From JBJGXI01 sp045635475 (GTDB lineage: Bacteria; Bacillota; Bacilli; Bacillales; Amphibacillaceae): 10,298 nt of DNA. Location of the stretch: assembly GCF_045635475.1 (NCBI RefSeq), contig NZ_JBJGXI010000083.1, positions 1 to 10,298 on the forward strand. The letters are read 5' to 3'. The notes beneath the pieces are model-generated. The model made no database searches. It saw only the letters and a program-made list of their open reading frames with translations, and had not been told where the DNA came from. A program made the translations under genes and the position numbers. Below are positions 5,959 through 10,298 of the stretch, piece by piece (position 1 is the stretch's first letter; each line of letters starts with the position of its first letter).

Positions 5959-6594
5959 GTGAGCAAGATTAACACTGACTATGTATGGTATTCGAGTTAT
6001 GGATCGAACCTATGTGAAGAAAGGTTTCTTTGTTACATCAAAGGAGAGAAGCCGCCAGGTTCAAGCAAACGTGAAGTTGGATGTAGAGATCAGTCATTAC
6101 CGTTACAAACACGTGTTGTTAATCTACCTTTTCATCTTTATTTTTCAACTCATTCTAAAAGATGGGGGGGAGGGGTAGCATTTATAGGCACATCAAAAGA
6201 TAGTTCCGTGAGAACTTTAGGTCGTATGTATTTAATAACAAAGGAACAATTCATTGATGTCGTGAAACAGGAAAATGGTGTCGACGATATTGTTATTGAT
6301 TTTGATAGCGTAATAGAAAACGATTCAAAAGTTATACGAGAGTCAAGATACGGTAACATTATGTACGTTGGTGACTGTGATAATTACCCGATCTTCACCT
6401 TTACTCATTATCTCGATATAGACCAAATCGAACATACGACTCCGTCAAGAAGTTATCTAACTATGTTAATACGAGGCTACAAAGAAGCATATTGTGTTTC
6501 GGATGAACAAATACTGCAATACTTACTAGACAAACCAGGAATTAAAAGTAAATATACTACTGATCAGCTATTACAAATAATAAAAGTGGCTTAA
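5959..6594 (+). CDS. YGSNL-motif protein, gamma-glutamylcyclotransferase-like
   Basis: 211 aa from the GTG at 5959, chosen because AAGGGTGG (5944-5951) is 7 nt upstream; the in-frame TTG at 5941 would lie before that site. The N-terminus VWYSSYGSNLCEERFLCYI carries the YGSNL loop (14-18) used by the gamma-glutamylcyclotransferase-like fold to hold the gamma-glutamyl group. RWGGGVAFIG (68-77) and RMYLITKEQFIDVVKQENG (89-107) follow; E106 might correspond to the catalytic Glu of that fold, but I cannot align it with certainty. The overall pattern resembles uncharacterised bacterial proteins often labelled histone deacetylase without biochemical support. No signal peptide or membrane helix is present. 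It is a single gene between inverted repeats. Fold moderately sure, substrate unknown. Confidence 0.75.
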   Translation: MSKINTDYVWYSSYGSNLCEERFLCYIKGEKPPGSSKREVGCRDQSLPLQTRVVNLPFHLYFSTHSKRWGGGVAFIGTSKDSSVRTLGRMYLITKEQFIDVVKQENGVDDIVIDFDSVIENDSKVIRESRYGNIMYVGDCDNYPIFTFTHYLDIDQIEHTTPSRSYLTMLIRGYKEAYCVSDEQILQYLLDKPGIKSKYTTDQLLQIIKVA

Positions 6595-7016
6595 GCACAT
6601 AGGCCATACAGATACAGATTGTAAAACTCAACATGCATTACTATTAGTTATTCAAACTAGTATAGAAACATTACCTATGTTGACAATTTGTTTTCAGTGC
6701 TTTGCGTGTTGTAATAAACGAAGACTCCTCGTAGATGATTACTAAGTGGTGGGAACATACGAATTACCAATCCTTTGATTTTGAAGGGCTGATGTATTGG
6801 AACATGAAGGTAAAATGGCGCAACTATATGCAGATTATTATGGAAGCCTATTAACGCGTAGGGAGGCAATCTATAAGAATATTGATGTCGTTGTAGCGCT
6901 TATAGTTTTCATAGTCAAATCAAAAGATAAGGCGCCATACTACCAATTTCTATTGGTGTTGGTAGCCTATTTTTATTAACCCGATTCTAAACTATATGGG
7001 ATCTCAAATAGCTATG

Positions 7017-7040
7017 TAAGGTAATTATGAAGTTGACTCA
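7017..7040 (+). repeat. Right copy of the 24-bp inverted repeat
   Basis: It matches the reverse complement of 5857-5880 with one difference (G instead of A at 7032). The two copies face each other across 1184 bp (5857-7040), enclosing the YGSNL gene and the hairpin at 6940. No direct target duplication is evident immediately outside the two ends. Confidence 0.8.
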
Positions 7041-7072
7041 TCTAGTTAACTAAAAAGCTAAGGGCTGTGTTC

Positions 7073-7113
7073 AATTATAAAAAGACAGTTAATGGACTTG
7101 TCATTTTATAATT
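7073..7113. repeat. Imperfect 15-bp palindrome
   Basis: Arms 7073-7087 and 7099-7113 pair at 14 of 15 positions (one A-A mismatch) around an 11-nt loop. The right arm, TGTCATTTTATAATT, resembles the core of the 24-bp repeats (GTCAATTTCATAATT), so it may be a diverged relative of them. It could also act as a transcription terminator, though its tail is poor in T runs. Confidence 0.55.
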
Positions 7114-7258
7114 TTTACTATAATCTTATGTACAACAACAAGTGATTAATGTTGTGTGAATGTACTATAACAATTATCTCGAATTTGCAGAAACTATATC
7201 CTCTGTATAATTTATATAAAGAAATTTACTATATCAATTGACCACAAAAAATAAGGTT

Positions 7259-7296
7259 AAAAAAGTCCTCTTTTGAATAACTGATCTTTCAGAGGA
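7259..7296 (-). terminator. Minus-strand terminator of a decayed gene
   Basis: On the minus strand, TCCTC then TGAA (7296-7288) pair with TTCA and GAGGA (7277-7266) across a 3-nt bulge, followed after one C by a run of six T (A run at 7259-7264). It starts about 10 nt after the minus-strand stop codon at 7306-7308, the expected arrangement for a gene end. Confidence 0.6.
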
Positions 7297-7305
7297 TCTA
7301 GCGAT

Positions 7306-7488
7306 TCACTCACCTTTTGGAGGCAAATCAAAGATTATACTAGAATCCCAGTTCTAGTTGAAAATTTTATTCTTTATTCTTCATAGATTAACTACAAATA
7401 TCTCCATGAGTTTTTCAAGCATCTACTAAACTGCCATTGTAGAACGATCAAATTTAACAGAATACTGATTAACAACATGTGTATTCAC
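7306..7488 (-). pseudogene. Decayed minus-strand reading frame, C-terminal end
   Basis: One minus-strand frame of 61 codons reads VNTHVVNQYSVKFDRSTMAV, two stops, MLEKLMEIFVVNL, further stops, and ends WDSSIIFDLPPKGE then TGA. A terminator follows about 10 nt later. The protein-like composition between stops, the constant frame and the terminator suggest the 3' end of a once-active gene inactivated by nonsense changes. The ending is vaguely like the C-terminus of mobile-element recombinases or transposases, but I do not recognise the family. The 5' part beyond 7488 is too decayed to follow. Confidence 0.35.
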
Positions 7489-7693
7489 TTTCCTCTGCTA
7501 TTTTGAATTTGATTTAAACAATTTCAATCTTATTACCTTCACTTCTAGGATTCAAACAAAAATCACAAACTACTAAAAATCTATAACATCTCTGTTGCCC
7601 TAGGAAGATTTGTTTTTCTTTATTTATCTCTAGTTGAAAAGAATAGAGGATATGAGGAAAGTTTATCTATGAGAAACTATGTTGCGTGCGCTT

Positions 7694-7705
7694 AAGGAGG
7701 TGATC
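7694..7705 (+). promoter_or_regulatory. Perfect 12-nt Shine-Dalgarno sequence without a usual start codon
   Basis: AAGGAGGTGATC is fully complementary to the 3' end of Bacillota 16S rRNA. No ATG, GTG or TTG lies at usable distance: the GTG inside it (7700-7702) is followed by two sense codons and a stop. An ATA at 7708 is correctly spaced and opens an 18-codon frame ending in a TGA (7759-7761) that overlaps the start codon of the secreted-protein gene. Confidence 0.6.
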
Positions 7706-7740
7706 AAATAAGTAGCAAATTGATTCTTTATAAAAATTTG

Positions 7741-7747
7741 AGAGGAG
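7741..7747 (+). promoter_or_regulatory. Ribosome binding site of the secreted-protein gene
   Basis: AGAGGAG lies 10 nt before the ATG at 7758 and decides that start. It is weaker than the perfect site 47 nt further upstream. Confidence 0.7.
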
Positions 7748-7757
7748 TTATTATTAA

Positions 7758-10298
7758 ATGAAAAGATTCTTTATACTTATGATGGTAATACTCTTATTAT
7801 TGCCAACAGTTACGTATGCTGAAGAGGGTGAAACCTCAACAACAACGGAAACTGAGGGTGTTACGGAGCTTGCAAACGGTAGCTTTGAAACGGATGAGAA
7901 TGATGATAACTGCCCAGATGGTTGGGAGTGCTCAGTTGACGGGGATGGTACATATGATATTCTTACTAACCCAGTCCATAAAGGTGCACAATCATTCATG
8001 ACCTATGATAACAATACGGATGGTTATAACATTATCGAACAAGTTGAAGTTGCAGTGACTCCTGGAATTACTTATATGGCTTCCGTTTGGCACCGCACGA
8101 ACAATGTAAGTGACTCTCCTTACATTCAATTAATTTTTAAAGATGCAAACGGCGATCAAATTCAAGGGGAAAAGCTGTATGCAGATGCAGATCTTAATCC
8201 AACCCACGACTGGAAGGAAATCAGCGGGAAGGTAACTGCTCCACAGGGCGCAGCTACAGTAGATTTTCGTTTAGCACAAGATGGTGTTTCGGGTAGTATT
8301 TATTGGGACTCTGCCTCTATTAAAGATGTTGGCAATGTGATGTTTAACGGTGGCTTTGAAATGGATACTGATCAGTGGACTTCAAACAGTGTAGGAAACG
8401 TTAGTGTTGATCAATCAGATTCCGCAGAAGGAGTCCGTTCTATTAAATTATCAGCTACTGCAGATGAAGAGGTAGTAGTAGAACAAGACGGGGCAATTAA
8501 TGGCGGTGTATGGTACCGCTTTCAAGGCAGTGTAAAAACTGACAACGATGATTCTGCACTGCAGGTACAATGGATGGATGCGAGTGGTAATATCATCGAC
8601 GAAGAGTCTATCATTGCTTCCTCTTCAGAATGGGATGAAATCGCTAAAGATATCCAAGCGCCAGTTGAAGCAGTAAAGGTTAACGTTCAAGTTACGCATC
8701 AAGGTACTGGAGCAACATGGTGGGATATGGTCAATGTTGAACAGCTTCCAGAGATTGAAGATTTCGGTTCACAGGCGTTCACATTGCATACAAATAACGG
8801 TACTTTTGATGATCATTACGCATATACGGTTACGACTCTAGGTTATAACTTTGGAAAGATTGATTTAAATGATGGTAGTTTGGAAGTATTACTTCAAGCT
8901 AACTCTAATTCTTTAGGAACGATGCTGCACTCAAATGGTAAGGTATATCTAACTACAGATGGTGTGCAGGTATATGATCCAGAGACAGAAAAAATTACTA
9001 GCTTAAACTTACCAACAGGCTGTAATCGAATAAATGGCTTATTTGAGCTTTCTGATGGTAAGGTTTGGGGTACGTGTTATGGCCCTAGTAGGTTATTTAC
9101 GTATGACCCAGACACAGAAGAATATGAAGATCTTGGTGTAATTGATAATGAAAGATCGTATTTATTTGATGCGGTTGAATATAAGAACAAAGTATTCCTT
9201 TCGCTTGGTTCACCAGGTGCGCTCTATGTCTATGATAAAGATACTGGAGAGACAGAAAGAATTCTAGAGAACCTTGATGAATCTAAACACGTTAGAGGTA
9301 TTAAACTCTATGGAGATCGACTATTCGTTAAACGGGTAAACCCAACGGACGCCGTTGTTGTCGATCCTGATACGTATGAAGAAATAGCACATCTAGAGTA
9401 TGTATATGGTGAGCTAGCGCCACCAGATGCAGAGAATCGAGTTGTTTTCACATACGATGATAAATTTAACTATTTTGATCTAGATGATGATTCAATTGGA
9501 ATCATGGAATCTGAGCACGTCTTCCCGAATTCCGGAAATGTTGGTGTCGTTCAGCTTGATGATCAAGTGAACTTTCCAGGAAGCTCTTATGCAGGGATTA
9601 GTAACTCTGGAAATGCATGGGTTTGGAATCCGCAAACAGATGCTTACAAAGAGATACCTATCCCAATGCCATCTGCGGCGAGTAAAACGTATCAGCTTAC
9701 CGTTGGTGGAGATGGCTACGTATATGGTGTTGGTGTACAAGGCGCAGGTTCATTCCGTGTAAATCCTGACGATCCACTAACGACAGAAACATTTAGCGGA
9801 CCAGGTCAAGCCGAGGGAATGGCTGCAATTGGAGATTACATTTATTTCGGTAACTATCCTTATGCAGTATTTTACCGACAAAATATACATGAGCCATGGA
9901 ATCCGGAGACCATATTTGATTTGGGGGATTCGAAACAAAATCGACCAGTGGCAATGAAGGCATATGATGGCAAAATTTATGCTGGAAGTATTGCAGATCG
10001 TGGTTATTTGACCGGTTCTCTTGCAGTTTATGATCCGGAAACAGAAGAAGTGAAAGAATATAAAGGTTTAAGCCCAGACCAATCGATTACTTCTCTTGCC
10101 GTTAAAGGGGACTACGCATACCTCGGCACTACCATTCATGGTGGACTCAGTACTAGTCCTATTACTGAAGAAGGAAAACTAGTCGTCTTTAACTTGGCTA
10201 CGGAGCAAGTAGAAGAAACGATTATACCGTTAGAAGGTAATGAAGTGGTGAGTGCGCTTACAATTGGTCCAGATGGAAATGTCTGGGGTATCGGTGGG
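7758..10298 (+). CDS. Large secreted protein: two carbohydrate-binding-like domains and a beta-propeller (3' end outside window)
   Basis: Open for 847 codons to the window edge with no stop. Residues 1-21 are a signal peptide: basic MKR, hydrophobic core ILMMVILLLLP, cleavage after TYA. A Thr/Glu-rich linker follows. Residues about 37-192 and 193-330 are two beta-sandwich repeats that start alike (ELANGSFETDENDD and NVMFNGGFEMDTDQW) and end alike (SGSIYWDSASIKDV and GATWWDMVNVEQL), as in CBM4/9-type carbohydrate-binding modules. From about 338 on, propeller-like blades recur with a YDPxTxE motif: VYDPETEKI (406), TYDPDTEEY (448), VYDKDTGET (491), VDPDTYEEI (535), WNPQTDAYK (623), VYDPETEEV (758), FNLATEQVE (811). 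C52 and C58 may form a disulfide. The protein is strongly acidic. A cell-surface or extracellular polysaccharide-binding protein or lyase is plausible; no catalytic motif is recognised. Confidence 0.88.
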   Translation, partial: MKRFFILMMVILLLLPTVTYAEEGETSTTTETEGVTELANGSFETDENDDNCPDGWECSVDGDGTYDILTNPVHKGAQSFMTYDNNTDGYNIIEQVEVAVTPGITYMASVWHRTNNVSDSPYIQLIFKDANGDQIQGEKLYADADLNPTHDWKEISGKVTAPQGAATVDFRLAQDGVSGSIYWDSASIKDVGNVMFNGGFEMDTDQWTSNSVGNVSVDQSDSAEGVRSIKLSATADEEVVVEQDGAINGGVWYRFQGSVKTDNDDSALQVQWMDASGNIIDEESIIASSSEWDEIAKDIQAPVEAVKVNVQVTHQGTGATWWDMVNVEQLPEIEDFGSQAFTLHTNNGTFDDHYAYTVTTLGYNFGKIDLNDGSLEVLLQANSNSLGTMLHSNGKVYLTTDGVQVYDPETEKITSLNLPTGCNRINGLFELSDGKVWGTCYGPSRLFTYDPDTEEYEDLGVIDNERSYLFDAVEYKNKVFLSLGSPGALYVYDKDTGETERILENLDESKHVRGIKLYGDRLFVKRVNPTDAVVVDPDTYEEIAHLEYVYGELAPPDAENRVVFTYDDKFNYFDLDDDSIGIMESEHVFPNSGNVGVVQLDDQVNFPGSSYAGISNSGNAWVWNPQTDAYKEIPIPMPSAASKTYQLTVGGDGYVYGVGVQGAGSFRVNPDDPLTTETFSGPGQAEGMAAIGDYIYFGNYPYAVFYRQNIHEPWNPETIFDLGDSKQNRPVAMKAYDGKIYAGSIADRGYLTGSLAVYDPETEEVKEYKGLSPDQSITSLAVKGDYAYLGTTIHGGLSTSPITEEGKLVVFNLATEQVEETIIPLEGNEVVSALTIGPDGNVWGIGG

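Larger units (their letters stand above)
6595..7757. other. Long gene-poor region
   Basis: About 1.16 kb without a convincing intact gene. It contains a 60-codon open frame from a TTG at 6797 (weak AAGGG upstream; hydrophobic C-terminal half). That frame runs into a terminator-like hairpin, CTACCAA (6940-6946) / TTGGTAG (6959-6965) followed by CCTATTTTTATT. It also holds the right 24-bp repeat (7017-7040), an imperfect palindrome (7073-7113), a decayed minus-strand frame with terminator (7259-7488), and the strong Shine-Dalgarno-like site at 7694-7705. From 7490 to 7680 I see nothing definite. The mix of palindromes and decayed frames suggests repeated mobile-element turnover. Confidence 0.6.

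Noticed and set aside
6797..6979. 60-codon frame from TTG with hydrophobic C-terminal half
   Set aside because: The AAGGG-like site is weak, the start is TTG, no family is recognised, and its end lies inside a terminator-like hairpin. A small membrane protein is possible but not supported enough to annotate.
7098..7124. Promoter-like TTGTCA and TATAAT
   Set aside because: The spacing is only 15 nt, the -35 box is inside the palindrome arm, and no gene follows for more than 600 nt.
7339..7358. Hairpin ACTAGAA / TTCTAGT
   Set aside because: A 7-bp stem within the decayed minus-strand frame, with no T run in either useful position; probably chance.
7754..7999. Minus-strand open frame of 81 codons opposite the secreted-protein start
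   Set aside because: It lies wholly antisense to a frame with a signal peptide and conserved domains, has low-complexity Ser-rich content and no ribosome binding site.
9492..9740. Minus-strand frame of 82 codons within the propeller region
   Set aside because: It is a shadow of the secreted-protein frame, which is continuous through this region.
1..10298. tRNA, rRNA, CRISPR arrays and known riboswitches
   Set aside because: None seen by eye: no cloverleaf-like segment ending in CCA, no regularly spaced repeat array, and no recognised riboswitch core in the leaders.

Overview
The window looks like AT-rich Bacillota DNA, most likely from a Bacillaceae member. Supporting signs are strong AGGAGG-type ribosome binding sites, TTG and GTG starts backed by good Shine-Dalgarno sequences, compact hairpin-plus-U-run terminators, and a relic of an IS4-family element of the kind seen in Bacillus. 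The long secreted protein at the right edge is unusually rich in Asp and Glu, which would fit a salt-tolerant or alkaliphilic host. That last point is inference.

Left part (3-1138): the 3' portion of a membrane-anchored GGDEF diguanylate cyclase, then a small Dabb-type (stress-responsive A/B barrel) protein closed by a clear terminator. Next (about 1263-2230) is a graveyard. It holds an IS4-family transposase relic whose ribosome binding site lies inside a perfect 14-bp inverted repeat, fused to a fossil piece of an isochorismatase-family hydrolase and closed by a bidirectional-looking terminator.

Centre (2391-5850): a likely four-gene operon. It starts at a TTGACA/TAAAAT promoter and ends at a 15-bp-stem terminator. 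The order is an XRE-cupin regulator, a Gfo/Idh/MocA oxidoreductase, a small stand-alone cupin, and a DUF2961 protein (the family that includes the GH172 furanosidases). No transporter is visible. The regulator and the small cupin share the same cupin core pattern, and the DUF2961 protein has no signal peptide. The simplest reading is cytoplasmic breakdown and oxidation of an imported sugar or furanoside, with a sugar-like ligand controlling the regulator. The substrate is unknown.

Right part: a gene for a YGSNL-motif protein of gamma-glutamylcyclotransferase-like type lies between two near-identical 24-bp inverted repeats (5857-5880 and 7017-7040). A third, partial copy sits inside, in its promoter region. 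This could be a small mobile cassette. A gene-poor stretch of about 1.1 kb follows, holding further palindromes and a decayed minus-strand reading frame with its own terminator. From 7758 to the window end, an open reading frame of at least 847 codons encodes a secreted protein with a signal peptide, two carbohydrate-binding-like beta-sandwich domains and a long beta-propeller-like region. It is preceded by a 12-nt perfect match to the 16S anti-Shine-Dalgarno complement that has no conventional start codon after it.
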